From Vibrio xiamenensis (GTDB taxonomy: Bacteria; Pseudomonadota; Gammaproteobacteria; Enterobacterales; Vibrionaceae), in the NCBI RefSeq assembly GCF_900100015.1, contig NZ_FNDD01000004.1, positions 168,576 to 232,575 on the forward strand: DNA of 64,000 nt. Reading direction: 5' to 3'. How positions within the stretch are numbered: position 1 is the first letter of the stretch; each line of letters starts with the position of its first letter. A program made the translations under genes and the position numbers. The notes under the pieces are model-generated. The model did no database searches, was not told the DNA's origin, and saw nothing but the letters and a program-made list of their open reading frames with translations. Below are positions 53,937 through 63,401 of the stretch, one piece after another.

Positions 53937-55151
53937 ATGCAAAATATCGGGATGTCGTCAAAACTCGATAATGTCTGCTATGACATTAGGGGACCTGTAC
54001 TCAAACATGCTAAACGCATGGAAGAAGAAGGGCATAAAATACTAAAACTCAACATCGGAAACCCCGCCCCTTTCGGCTTTGACGCCCCGGACGAGATTTT
54101 GGTCGATGTCATTCGTAACTTTCCTACTTCGCAAGGTTATGTCGACTCAAAAGGCATTTATTCAGCCCGTAAAGCAGTGGTGCAACACTACCAACGCAAA
54201 GGCATTCGCTCACTCGATGTCGAAGATGTGTATATCGGCAACGGCGTGTCTGAGCTTATCGTGATGGCGATGCAAGCACTGCTCAATAACGGCGACGAAA
54301 TGTTGGTTCCAGCACCTGATTACCCACTGTGGACAGCCTCGGTTGCCCTATCAGGCGGTAATGCGGTGCATTACATGTGTGATGAAGAGTCCGACTGGTA
54401 CCCAGATCTCGACGACATCAAACGCAAAATCACTCCAAATACCCGCGGTATTGTGCTGATTAACCCGAATAACCCAACGGGCGCCGTATACAGCCGTGAC
54501 TTTTTGCTTGAAGTGATTGAAATTGCACGCCAAAACGACCTGATTATTTTTGCCGACGAAATTTACGACAAAATTCTCTACGACGGTGCAACGCACACAC
54601 CGTTGGCCTCGCTGACCGAAGACGTATTGGTCGTGACCTTTAACGGCTTATCGAAAGCGTATCGCGTGTGCGGTTTTCGCAGCGGTTGGATGTTCTTAAC
54701 CGGTCCAAAACACGTCGCGCAAAAATACATTGCTGGCCTCGATATTCTCGCCTCGATGCGTTTGTGTGCCAACGTACCAATGCAACACGCGATTCAAACT
54801 GCGCTCGGCGGCTACCAAAGTATCAACGAGTTGATTTTGCCTGGCGGTCGTTTGCTTGAGCAGCGTGACAAAGCGTGGGAAATGATCAACCAAATCCCTG
54901 GCGTTTCCTGTGTTAAACCCAAAGGCGCCATGTACCTGTTCCCGAAAATTGATACCAAAAAGTACAACATTGTTGATGACCAAAAAATGGTGTTTGATTT
55001 TCTGGTTCAAGAAAAAGTGCTTTTGGTTCAAGGCACTGGCTTTAACTGGCCCAAACCGGATCACTTCCGTATCGTGACCTTACCGCACGTTGAAGACTTA
55101 GAAATCGCCATCAGCCGTTTTGAACGCTTCTTAGCGACGTATCGCCAATAA
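53937..55151 (+). CDS. alaA: Glutamate-pyruvate aminotransferase AlaA
   Basis: Class I aminotransferase (404 aa) making alanine from pyruvate and glutamate. PLP lysine K240 in FNGLSKAYRVCGFRSGW; also NPNNPTGAVYS and FADEIYDKILYDG. Nearly collinear with E. coli AlaA (YfbQ) over its whole length (SSKLDNVCYDIRGPVLKHAKR start). Preceded by an AT-rich gap shared with menF, followed by a strong terminator. Confidence 0.95.
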   Translation: MQNIGMSSKLDNVCYDIRGPVLKHAKRMEEEGHKILKLNIGNPAPFGFDAPDEILVDVIRNFPTSQGYVDSKGIYSARKAVVQHYQRKGIRSLDVEDVYIGNGVSELIVMAMQALLNNGDEMLVPAPDYPLWTASVALSGGNAVHYMCDEESDWYPDLDDIKRKITPNTRGIVLINPNNPTGAVYSRDFLLEVIEIARQNDLIIFADEIYDKILYDGATHTPLASLTEDVLVVTFNGLSKAYRVCGFRSGWMFLTGPKHVAQKYIAGLDILASMRLCANVPMQHAIQTALGGYQSINELILPGGRLLEQRDKAWEMINQIPGVSCVKPKGAMYLFPKIDTKKYNIVDDQKMVFDFLVQEKVLLVQGTGFNWPKPDHFRIVTLPHVEDLEIAISRFERFLATYRQ

Positions 55152-55204
55152 CTGCCGACGGCGAAGAACTTATTATCGCGACTCGCTTAACGTGATAGGC
55201 TAAA

Positions 55205-55243
55205 CGGGCGCACTTTTCTACAATGAGAAGTGCGCCCGTTTTT
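55205..55243 (+). terminator. Terminator after alaA
   Basis: CGGGCGCACTTTTC (55205-55218) pairs with GAGAAGTGCGCCCG (55225-55238) with one G-U pair, followed by TTTTTG. A 14-base stem, strong intrinsic terminator. Confidence 0.9.
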
Positions 55244-55330
55244 GTCTCTGTGCAATTCAGGCGATGGAAAATCGCACGTTGTTCTTTGCCCATCACTTTA
55301 GTGATGCAATCAGATAGGAAGCCGATGACC

Positions 55331-55915
55331 ATGAAACAAAGCCACTTTTTCGCTCACCTCGCGCGCATGAAACTGATTCAACGCTGGCCGTTGATGCGCT
55401 CGATTTCCAAAGAAAATGTCTCTGAGCACAGCCTGCAAGTGGCGTTTGTCGCCCACGCATTGGCGCTGATCAAAAATAAGAAATTCGGTGCCAATCTCAA
55501 CCCTGAACGTGTGGCGATTCTTGCGATGTACCACGACAGCAGCGAAGTGCTGACTGGCGATTTACCCACTCCGGTTAAATATTACAACCCAGACATCGCC
55601 AAAGAATATAAGAAGATTGAAGCAGCCGCTGAGCAGAAATTGCTGTCGATGCTGCCACAAGAGTTTCAGCAGGACTTTGCGCCGTTCTTATTAGCGCACG
55701 AAGCAAATTCTGATGACGCGGATATCGTCAAACAAGCAGATTGCATCTGCGCGTATTTGAAATGTCTAGAAGAGTTAAGCGCGGGCAATCATGAATACGC
55801 GCTGGCGAAAAAGCGTCTTGATGTCACACTCAAACAGCGTTGGAGTGATGAAATGGACTACTTTCTCAATACTTTTGCGCCAAGTTTTGAGTTATCACTG
55901 GACGAAATCAGTTAA
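55331..55915 (+). CDS. yfbR: 5'-Deoxynucleotidase YfbR
   Basis: HD-domain phosphatase (194 aa) acting on deoxyribonucleoside 5'-monophosphates. Collinear with E. coli YfbR ([23 protein letters not shown] start). HD motif in [19 protein letters not shown], first metal His in [12 protein letters not shown] codons at 55325 and 55331 share the AGGAAG site; the second matches the E. coli start. It precedes the dGTPase-like gene, a related HD enzyme. Confidence 0.95.
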   Translation: MKQSHFFAHLARMKLIQRWPLMRSISKENVSEHSLQVAFVAHALALIKNKKFGANLNPERVAILAMYHDSSEVLTGDLPTPVKYYNPDIAKEYKKIEAAAEQKLLSMLPQEFQQDFAPFLLAHEANSDDADIVKQADCICAYLKCLEELSAGNHEYALAKKRLDVTLKQRWSDEMDYFLNTFAPSFELSLDEIS

Positions 55916-55953
55916 CGCTTTGTAGAGTAAGAAAAAACACTAAGGAGAGCTAG

Positions 55954-57270
55954 GTGACGTTCGATATCAGCCCGTTATGGCAACAACGCCACGATGATGA
56001 ACACAAAATCCGCCGCGATGACCATCGCAGCCCTTATCACCGTGACCGAGCTCGAATTCTTCACTCGGCGGCGTTTCGACGCCTGCAGTCAAAAACTCAA
56101 GTCCACGGCGCTGCGGACAGCGATTTTCACCGCACGCGGCTGACGCACTCCTTAGAAGCGGCGCAGCTTGGCACCGGCATTGTCGCGCAGATCAAAAAGA
56201 AGCAGCCGGAGTTTCGCACCTTACTCCCTAGCGACAGTTTGATTGACTCACTGTGTTTGGCCCACGACATCGGCCATCCGCCTTATGGTCACGGCGGCGA
56301 AATCGCCCTCAATTATATGATGCGTGAACACGGCGGTTTTGAAGGCAATGCGCAAACGTTTCGTATCGTGACCCAACTCGAGCCTTATACTGAGCACTAC
56401 GGCATGAACTTAACCCGTCGCACTCTGCTTGGTTTGATCAAATACCCGGCGCTGCTTAGCCGTGCTCGTGCTAAAACTCTGCCGCAAGCCCTGTTGCATC
56501 AACGTCATCTCAACGCTCACGAATGGATGCCGGCGAAAGGCTTGTATGATGTCGATAACGCATTGTTTGAATGGGTGTTAGAGCCATTAAGCAGCCAAGA
56601 TAAAGCGCGACTGAGCGAATTTCGCCACAATGACAATCCGCAAACCAGTCACAACCTAACGCGCTTTAAATCCCTCGATTGCTCGATTATGGAGCTGGCC
56701 GATGACGTCGCCTACGGCGTTCACGATCTTGAAGACGCCATCGTCATGGGGCTGATTAGCCGTAATCAATGGCAAGAGCACGTTGCGACTAAACTCGTGG
56801 ATATCGGTGCGCCATGGTTTGAGCAACACATTACCTCGATTAGCGATATGTTGTTCTCCGGTAAGCACCACCAGCGCAAAGACGCGATTGGTGGCATCGT
56901 TAACGCACTATTGACGTCGATCCACGTCAAACCCGTCGATGCGCCATTTGATAGTGATTTACTGGCGTTTAATGCCTATCTCGAACCACATATGGCCGAT
57001 GCACTGGAAGTGTTTAAGCAATTTGTCAGTCAGCAAGTGATCCAAATTCCTGAAATCCAGATTGTGGAGTACCGCGGTCAGCAGATCATCATGGACCTAT
57101 TTGATGCGTTAAGCCCTAATGCGGAGCGCCTGCTTCCTGAGCAAACCCGCGGCGAATGGCTCGCCTGCGATACCGATGGTGCAAGAATACGCGTGATTTC
57201 CGATTACATTTCGGCCATGACCGACGTCCATGCCCAGCGCCTCCACCAGCGTCTGTTCAGTGCTTATTAA
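55954..57270 (+). CDS. dGTPase-like HD phosphohydrolase
   Basis: 438 aa starting at GTG 55954 with AAGGAG six to seven bases upstream. HD-superfamily motifs: HSAAFRRLQSKTQV, RTRLTHSLEAAQ, LAHDIGHPPYGHGGE and ELADDVAYGVHDLED, the set for deoxyguanosinetriphosphate triphosphohydrolase-like proteins. It should release triphosphate from dNTPs; preference for dGTP is not assured. Such enzymes help dNTP balance, and some act in phage defence. Follows yfbR by 38 bases. Confidence 0.92.
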   Translation: MTFDISPLWQQRHDDEHKIRRDDHRSPYHRDRARILHSAAFRRLQSKTQVHGAADSDFHRTRLTHSLEAAQLGTGIVAQIKKKQPEFRTLLPSDSLIDSLCLAHDIGHPPYGHGGEIALNYMMREHGGFEGNAQTFRIVTQLEPYTEHYGMNLTRRTLLGLIKYPALLSRARAKTLPQALLHQRHLNAHEWMPAKGLYDVDNALFEWVLEPLSSQDKARLSEFRHNDNPQTSHNLTRFKSLDCSIMELADDVAYGVHDLEDAIVMGLISRNQWQEHVATKLVDIGAPWFEQHITSISDMLFSGKHHQRKDAIGGIVNALLTSIHVKPVDAPFDSDLLAFNAYLEPHMADALEVFKQFVSQQVIQIPEIQIVEYRGQQIIMDLFDALSPNAERLLPEQTRGEWLACDTDGARIRVISDYISAMTDVHAQRLHQRLFSAY

Positions 57271-57630
57271 GCGATTGATTCGCTTATTCTCTAACCAACA
57301 CTTGTAGTGTTTCGCTGCCTTATTTCTGGAATCTAAATAAGGCCGCTGTTTACTGTGATCGGTTTCCGCTTTTGTAGCCCTGTCACGTTTGATTAGCGTT
57401 CTCTAACCTTGAGCGCGATGTCAAAAATCGCTTCAAAGCCACAATTATTTACATTGCAACCCAAAAATGAGACAGCTTCAGACGGTTTTTACCCCTACCA
57501 AGCGTGACCACAGCATACTTCAGCACTTTTTTAGCATTATGAAATATCTTTAATGAACCGCCTCACAATCTGTAAATATCCGATGTCATTAGTATTTTTC
57601 CGATAAATAACAATGATAAGGAAAGCCGAC
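57271..57630. other. Intergenic region upstream of the pullulanase gene
   Basis: 360 bases without a gene. Hairpin GCCTTATTT (57317-57325) / AAATAAGGC (57335-57343) without T tract, probably the transcript end of the dGTPase-like gene. No clear MalT-type box or promoter was recognised. AAGGAAA (57618-57624) is the ribosome site for the following gene. Confidence 0.5.
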
Positions 57631-60600
57631 GTGAAACCATTTCATCTCTCTGCCATCGCCAAAGCCATCATGCCAGTGATGGTGCCCATTCTACTTGTAG
57701 GATGTAACAACACTGACGATCAAGAGGATTCCAGCAGTGATACCACAACCAATACGGTTCGAGTTTATTACCAAGCCAGCAGCGACACGACCACCCTTGC
57801 TAGCGACAGTAGCAGCTACGATGGCGCTTCGCTCTACGTTTGGAACGACGACAACTGCGCCGCATATTCCGGCAGCAGCGAAGATGCATCGAACTGGTCA
57901 ACGGGCCTGACGCCCGATGGCGTAGATGATCAATATGGCGCGTATTGGGAGCTGGAATATAACGATGATGCCAGTCAGTGCATCAACTTTATTCCGCGTG
58001 TTGACCTTGAAAAGCCGCTTGGGGATTACGACGCCATGTTGGATCTTAACCAAGTGGGTAGTGATAACGCCGTCTACACTCAGCAAGGGGTACAAGCGGT
58101 GTATCCCGAGCTCATTCCAAGTGGCGACATCCCTGCAAATACCGCGCGGGTGTATCTCAACACCCAAGATGGCGACAGCCAATTTTTCACCCTGCACCTT
58201 TGGAACAACGACACTTGTGATGAATATGACGGCAGCGACACCAGTTGGCCCGGCATCGCCCCAACGGGCAGCAGTGATACTTATGGCGTGTATTGGGACA
58301 TTCCGGTCACTTCAACCGACAACTGCGTCAACTTTATTGCGACCAACTCGTCTAATGGCGACTACCAAACTTCCGACCTAAAATTTGAATTCGATAACAC
58401 CACCGCGATCGGCAATATCGGTTTCGTCTTTAAGGGCACAGATAAAGTGTATTACCAACCTCTAGCGCAAAAGCCGAGCAACCAAGTTGAGCTTTCTGGC
58501 GCCAGCGCGATTTTTGCCGATGACAGCGTGCTGCTGGTCAACAGCCAAGAAGCGACATCGGTGACTCTGTACTACTCACAAACGGCGGCGCTAAGCTTTA
58601 ATAGCCAAACCAAAAGCGTCGAGGGTGCCGATGGTAGCATCAGTTCCAGCGTGCAAAGCGCTGCCAATTGGCAAAGCAATAAGCCGCAGCTAAGTAGCGA
58701 CTTCACCGGCTTTGATTTTGACTTTGATGCGGCCAATCTATCGCTTAAAGATTTACTGAAAGATCAGTTAATTGCTGTGGTCAGTGATGGCTCTGGCGTG
58801 ATTCTCGCCACCGAAGTACAACCTGCCAGTGCTTTGGATGCGCTTTATGCCGATAGCGCAACTCAGCTTCAATATGGCGCCATCGTCAATAGTGATAGCA
58901 GCACCAGTTTTCGCTTGTGGGCACCCACTGCGCAATCAGTCAGCTTAGTGCCTTTCGACAGTGATAAAAACGCCTTAAGCGCCCAAGCCATGAGCTTCGA
59001 TGAAGCGTCTGGCAGTTGGTACCTTAACAACACCGAACTTGGCCATGGTGATTACTACCGCTATCAAGTGACCGTGTATCACCCGGCGACCGATGAGGTA
59101 GAGACTTATCAAGTCACCGACCCTTACTCGTTAAGCTTGTCGATGAACTCTGAATACAGCCAAGTGGTCGACTTAAGCCGCGCTGAACTCAAACCGACCG
59201 ATTGGGATAGCTTATCCGCGCCGCACAGCCAAGATAACCCAGCCAAAATGGTGATCTACGAAGCGCACATTCGCGACTTTTCCGCTCGTGATGAATCGAC
59301 AGCTATCGCAGCTCGAGGCAAATACGCCGCCTTTAGCCAAGAGGATTCAGTGCCAGTTGAACACCTTAAAGCGCTGTCTGATGCTGGCGTGACCCACCTA
59401 CACCTACTGCCAGCATTTGATATTGCGACCATCAATGAAGATCCGGACCAAGTGGCTAATATCGATGCTAGTTTCAGCAAACTGTGCGAACTCAATAGCG
59501 ATGTCAGCAGTGACAGCGACCTTGGCAATTACTGCTCAAGCGCCGATACGCTGGCAGAGGTATTTGCCAGTCTCAAAGCGCAAGACAGTTCCAGTAACGC
59601 GATTATTCAACGCCTTAATGGCTATGTGCGCGATGTTGACGGCTACAACTGGGGATACGACCCGTATCACTACACCGTACCGGAAGGCTCTTATTCCAGC
59701 GATGCCGATGGCATGACGCGTATTAAAGAGTTTCGTCAGATGGTGATGTCGATAAAACAAGACATCGGTATGAATGTGGTCATGGACGTGGTGTATAACC
59801 ACACCAATGAAGCCGGCGTGTCTGATAAGTCTGTGCTGGATAAAATCGTGCCTTGGTATTATCAGCGCCTCAATGAACTGACTGGCTCGGTGGAAACCTC
59901 GACTTGCTGCTCAAACACAGCGCCGGAAAATCGCATGTTTGCCAAACTCATCGACGATTCAATTGCCACTTGGGTTGAGCAGTACAAAATCGATGCGTTT
60001 CGCTGGGATTTAATGGGCCATCACCCATTGGCGCAGATTCAGCAAACCCTTACCGCGGCGCAAGCCATCGACCCAAGCGTCTACTTTTATGGTGAAGGTT
60101 GGAACTTTGGTGAGGTGGCAGACGATCGCATGTTCGTCCAAGCGTCGCAGGCCAACCTTGGCGGCACTGGTATAGGTTCGTTCTCTGATCGCTTGCGTGA
60201 TGCCGTACGCGGCGGCGGCCCATTTGATGAAGGCGATACCATTCGTGAAAACCAAGGCTTTGGCAATGGTGCTTATGTCGCCGTCAATGAGCTCAATAGC
60301 CAAACAGACAGCGTGAAACAAAGCGCCCTGCACCTAGCCGATTTAGTGCGTCTGGGGATGGCTGGTAACCTTAAAGCGTTCCCATTTATCGACAGCACCG
60401 ATGCCAGCATTACTGGCGAAGAGCTTGATTACAATGGTCAAGCCGCAGGTTATGCCGATGACGCATGGGAGATTCAAAACTACGTCTCCAAACACGATAA
60501 CCAAACGCTTTGGGACAATAACCAGTACAAAATTGGCTATGACCAATCGATTGAAACTCGCGTACGCATGCAAGCGCTCTCAATCGCCACCTCGATACTC

Positions 60601-61236
60601 GGTCAAGGCGTCCCCTTTATTCACATGGGCAGCGAACTGCTGCGCTCGAAGTCGATGCAACGCGACTCCTATGACTCTGGCGACTGGTATAACTATGTCG
60701 ATTTCACCAAACAGACCAATAATTGGAATGTCGGTTTGCCGCGTGAAGACAAAGACAGTGCCAACTGGAGTTTGATTGAAGAGATTCTTAGCCAAGCGGG
60801 AGACAACGCCGCACCACAAGCGGCAAACATCGCGGCGATGGACGACTACTTCCAAGAACTGGTATCGCTAAGAAGCAGCTCCGGCTTATTCTCGCTCGGT
60901 GAAGGCAGCGAAATCATTCGTCGCGTGCAATTTCATAATACTGGTAGCACGCAAACACCCGGCGTGATTGTGATGAGTATTGATAACAGCGCCAGCTTGT
61001 ATGATGCGACTATAGACAGTGAGCGCGATGGTGTATTGGTGGTACTTAATGCCAGCCCCGATGCCTTGGAGGATTTTGCCGGCTTTGATGCCAGCGATTA
61101 CCAGCTATCCAGTATCCAAAGTGCTGCCGGCAGTGATTCGATTGCCTATAACAGCCTAGCTTCGAGCGTCGATGAAGACGGTTTCCTCAGCGTGCCAGCT
61201 TGGTCTGTGGCAGTATTTGAAAAACTGCACCAATAA
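57631..61236 (+). CDS. Lipoprotein pullulanase, GH13
   Basis: About 1201 aa. Start set at GTG 57631 (AAGGAAA six bases upstream); an ATG at 57613 would add six residues. Lipobox LVGC near residue 25 puts it at the envelope. Then two CBM41-type starch-binding repeats (RVYYQ...LYVWNDDNC... and RVYLN...LHLWNNDTC...), a CBM48-like domain (SSTSFRLWAPTAQSVSLVPF) and the GH13 barrel: YNWGYDP, DVVYNH, FRWDLMGHH (nucleophile Asp793), GEGWNF (acid/base Glu822), SKHDNQT (Asp956). All catalytic residues are present. It cuts alpha-1,6 bonds in pullulan and glycogen branches. No type II secretion genes are nearby. Confidence 0.93.
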   Translation: MKPFHLSAIAKAIMPVMVPILLVGCNNTDDQEDSSSDTTTNTVRVYYQASSDTTTLASDSSSYDGASLYVWNDDNCAAYSGSSEDASNWSTGLTPDGVDDQYGAYWELEYNDDASQCINFIPRVDLEKPLGDYDAMLDLNQVGSDNAVYTQQGVQAVYPELIPSGDIPANTARVYLNTQDGDSQFFTLHLWNNDTCDEYDGSDTSWPGIAPTGSSDTYGVYWDIPVTSTDNCVNFIATNSSNGDYQTSDLKFEFDNTTAIGNIGFVFKGTDKVYYQPLAQKPSNQVELSGASAIFADDSVLLVNSQEATSVTLYYSQTAALSFNSQTKSVEGADGSISSSVQSAANWQSNKPQLSSDFTGFDFDFDAANLSLKDLLKDQLIAVVSDGSGVILATEVQPASALDALYADSATQLQYGAIVNSDSSTSFRLWAPTAQSVSLVPFDSDKNALSAQAMSFDEASGSWYLNNTELGHGDYYRYQVTVYHPATDEVETYQVTDPYSLSLSMNSEYSQVVDLSRAELKPTDWDSLSAPHSQDNPAKMVIYEAHIRDFSARDESTAIAARGKYAAFSQEDSVPVEHLKALSDAGVTHLHLLPAFDIATINEDPDQVANIDASFSKLCELNSDVSSDSDLGNYCSSADTLAEVFASLKAQDSSSNAIIQRLNGYVRDVDGYNWGYDPYHYTVPEGSYSSDADGMTRIKEFRQMVMSIKQDIGMNVVMDVVYNHTNEAGVSDKSVLDKIVPWYYQRLNELTGSVETSTCCSNTAPENRMFAKLIDDSIATWVEQYKIDAFRWDLMGHHPLAQIQQTLTAAQAIDPSVYFYGEGWNFGEVADDRMFVQASQANLGGTGIGSFSDRLRDAVRGGGPFDEGDTIRENQGFGNGAYVAVNELNSQTDSVKQSALHLADLVRLGMAGNLKAFPFIDSTDASITGEELDYNGQAAGYADDAWEIQNYVSKHDNQTLWDNNQYKIGYDQSIETRVRMQALSIATSILGQGVPFIHMGSELLRSKSMQRDSYDSGDWYNYVDFTKQTNNWNVGLPREDKDSANWSLIEEILSQAGDNAAPQAANIAAMDDYFQELVSLRSSSGLFSLGEGSEIIRRVQFHNTGSTQTPGVIVMSIDNSASLYDATIDSERDGVLVVLNASPDALEDFAGFDASDYQLSSIQSAAGSDSIAYNSLASSVDEDGFLSVPAWSVAVFEKLHQ

Positions 61237-61261
61237 TTCACCGTTTGAACGCCAAGCAAAA

Positions 61262-61292
61262 AAGGGAAGCCTATGCTTTGGGCTTCCCTTTG
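61262..61292 (+). terminator. Terminator after the pullulanase gene
   Basis: AAAGGGAAGCC (61262-61272) pairs with GGCTTCCCTTT (61282-61292) with a nine-base loop; short T run. About 26 bases after the stop. Confidence 0.75.
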
Positions 61293-61416
61293 CATCTTCT
61301 AGCTTGTGCAGATGTTTGCGGCTGTATGATGTGTGTCAATTTTGCACAGGTGAATAGCCAGTTACAGTACGACTGTGTTAATTTTATTTCTCATTTTATG
61401 AAACCCAATATTTATT

Positions 61417-61971
61417 ATGACGCTCAAACCTCTTTTATTGCTGCCACTGTGTCTAATGGCCGCCTGCAGCTCGGCGAGTTTACCGAGTAGCAAAGTCTCA
61501 GCGCCGGTTAACAACGCCCAGTCGACACCGCAAAGCTCACTCGCTGCCCAATCACAACCGTCGGAACAACGCTTATCTGACGAAGAACTGGTTTCCTACG
61601 CACGCAAATATCTTGGCACTCGCTATATTTGGGGCGGCAGCACACCAAAAGGTTTTGATTGCTCTGGCTATATTCAATACGTTTATCGCCATTTTGATAT
61701 CGATATTCCACGTACCACCGCTGCCTATCCTAGCCTGTACGACCAAGCGGTCTCGATTGATAACGCGCAAGTGGGCGATATCATCGTTTTCACCGGCACT
61801 GACCCTAGTACTCGCCGTCCTGGTCACGCGGGCATTATTACCCAAGTAGGCAAAGGCAAACTGCACTTTATTCATAGCTCGTCATCCAAGCGCCACTTTG
61901 GCGTCACCGAAACCGATTACTACAACAGTGGCTATCCAAAACGTTTTTCGAAATTGGTCCGAGTACAGTAA
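61417..61971 (+). CDS. NlpC/P60 peptidoglycan endopeptidase lipoprotein
   Basis: 184 aa: lipobox MAAC (Cys17), Ser/Gln-rich linker (20-50), then an NlpC/P60 domain with catalytic Cys82 (GFDCSGYIQYVY), His137 (RPGHAGIIT) and His153 (LHFIHSS). Family members (MepS/Spr, NlpC) cut cross-links between D-iso-glutamyl-mDAP or the 3-4 peptide bond; this one is of MepS-like size. A start at 61417 has only weak upstream purines. Single gene. Confidence 0.92.
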   Translation: MTLKPLLLLPLCLMAACSSASLPSSKVSAPVNNAQSTPQSSLAAQSQPSEQRLSDEELVSYARKYLGTRYIWGGSTPKGFDCSGYIQYVYRHFDIDIPRTTAAYPSLYDQAVSIDNAQVGDIIVFTGTDPSTRRPGHAGIITQVGKGKLHFIHSSSSKRHFGVTETDYYNSGYPKRFSKLVRVQ

Positions 61972-62319
61972 CTGCGCTAAAAATATAATAGGGTGGATTT
62001 TTGTTTGCAATTATCTCAACCATAGTAGAATAAAGCCTAACCCACAGGTTTAGTAATAATAAAAATATGAAAAACAATTTAATTCAGATTATTAATTATT
62101 AAAACGGAAACATTCACCACACAATTACACATTCATACAATAAGTTAATTAATAACAAACCTTAGTAATACCCCTTCTATCATCGGCACTATCGCATTTA
62201 ATCTTCAGCGTTATTTCTAGTTATATTTCATTAAAAAAAGCCTCTTATATTTCATCCTATCCTTGGTAAATAACTCTCTATAATCATCTGAAAATCATTA
62301 AACTAATACAGGAAATACC
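61972..62319. other. AT-rich intergenic region before the RTX-like gene
   Basis: 348 bases, markedly AT-rich, with no frame, hairpin terminator or recognised operator. ACAGGAAATACC just before 62320 provides the ribosome site. Confidence 0.6.
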
Positions 62320-63303
62320 ATGAGCGTAATTTTTGGCACCACCAATACCGATGGCACAGGCAGCGCCAGCAACCTAACTGCTGAAAACGGTAATGCATTT
62401 GATCTTGATAATCTGGAAATAGATCATTCTAGTCCGTATGAACAGGTTGGTTCTCTGGAAATTGACGATGTGATACTCAAATATACCAATGATCACTATG
62501 GTTATGCGACAACCTATATAACCAATAATGGTGAGTGGAACGCCGATGGTGCAAAAGAACTTTTGATTGAATATACTGGCCCGGATTCTGATACGGCCCT
62601 CATTATGGAGAGCCGCGATACCATTAGAATTGACAATTTTGTTGATGTTAATATTCATCTTGAAGGCAGTATGCCTTATGAAGAGACTTATGGCGCATCC
62701 GAAGAACTATGGTTGGAAATCATTGATGCTAAACGCGCAGATATCGATGCTACTGACTTCGATGCTCAAACTGTGATTAGAATTGCCACTAAAAGTAATG
62801 GTGAGCATGGCGAGTGGAGCAATATGTTTAATATTCAAGGTAGCGATACTCACCATGATGAGGTTCAGTTTGAAGGTTCAAGTTATACCGAGTTTAATGT
62901 CTCACTAAACGGCGGCAGTGACCGATTTACTTCAATGCTAGCACCGAAAGAATCAGCCGATCAAATCCGCTTTGTCGATGGCGGCGAAGGCAATGATGAG
63001 ATAACTATATATGGTAATTCCTCCGATATTGAATTCGTTAACTTCGAAAATGTTTCACTTGCTTCAGGCTCGAGTTTTACGTTAAATGAAGAAGTTTTGC
63101 AAAATAATGCCGATGGTTTAAAGATTAGTACCTATCAAGATAGTATGGATATCTCATTTTCTGATGACTACGACAGTATTACTGCCAAGCAGCAATACGA
63201 TGAAAACGGTGATGAAACTGGCTATTTAGATGTGACCGTCAGCTATGATGATGCCGATTATCACCTAGTTGTTCAAGATACTGGCCAAGAGTGGAATCTG
63301 TAA
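62320..63303 (+). CDS. Acidic RTX-like hypothetical protein
   Basis: 327 aa, very acidic (Asp/Glu-rich), without a signal peptide. I do not recognise a full-length family. The C-terminal half carries RTX-like features: a single nonapeptide-type segment (VDGGEGNDEITIYG, about 222-235) followed by the FVNFENVSLASGSSFTL pattern common after RTX beta-rolls. Lack of a signal peptide and the acidic C-terminus are compatible with type I secretion, but no transporter gene lies in the window. Base use is more AT-rich than its neighbours. Possibly a secreted calcium-binding protein; function unknown. Confidence 0.7.
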   Translation: MSVIFGTTNTDGTGSASNLTAENGNAFDLDNLEIDHSSPYEQVGSLEIDDVILKYTNDHYGYATTYITNNGEWNADGAKELLIEYTGPDSDTALIMESRDTIRIDNFVDVNIHLEGSMPYEETYGASEELWLEIIDAKRADIDATDFDAQTVIRIATKSNGEHGEWSNMFNIQGSDTHHDEVQFEGSSYTEFNVSLNGGSDRFTSMLAPKESADQIRFVDGGEGNDEITIYGNSSDIEFVNFENVSLASGSSFTLNEEVLQNNADGLKISTYQDSMDISFSDDYDSITAKQQYDENGDETGYLDVTVSYDDADYHLVVQDTGQEWNL

Positions 63304-63344
63304 TCGATTAGCATTGAATTCCGGTATTTAACGCCAGTCCAATA

Positions 63345-63374
63345 GAAAAAGCGCAGCCCAAGCTGCGCTTTTTT
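63345..63374. terminator. Bidirectional terminator before the deaminase gene end
   Basis: AAGCGCAGC (63349-63357) / GCTGCGCTT (63362-63370), loop of four, flanked by A-run and T-run. Serves the RTX-like gene and the minus-strand deaminase. Confidence 0.88.
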
Positions 63375-63401
63375 GATTTATCGCTCTGTGATTCTGCGCG
63401 G

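Noticed and set aside
55954..57270. yfbR plus dGTPase-like gene as an anti-phage defence island
   Set aside because: Both are widespread Vibrio housekeeping genes in conserved order beside alaA and men genes; nothing else nearby suggests defence.
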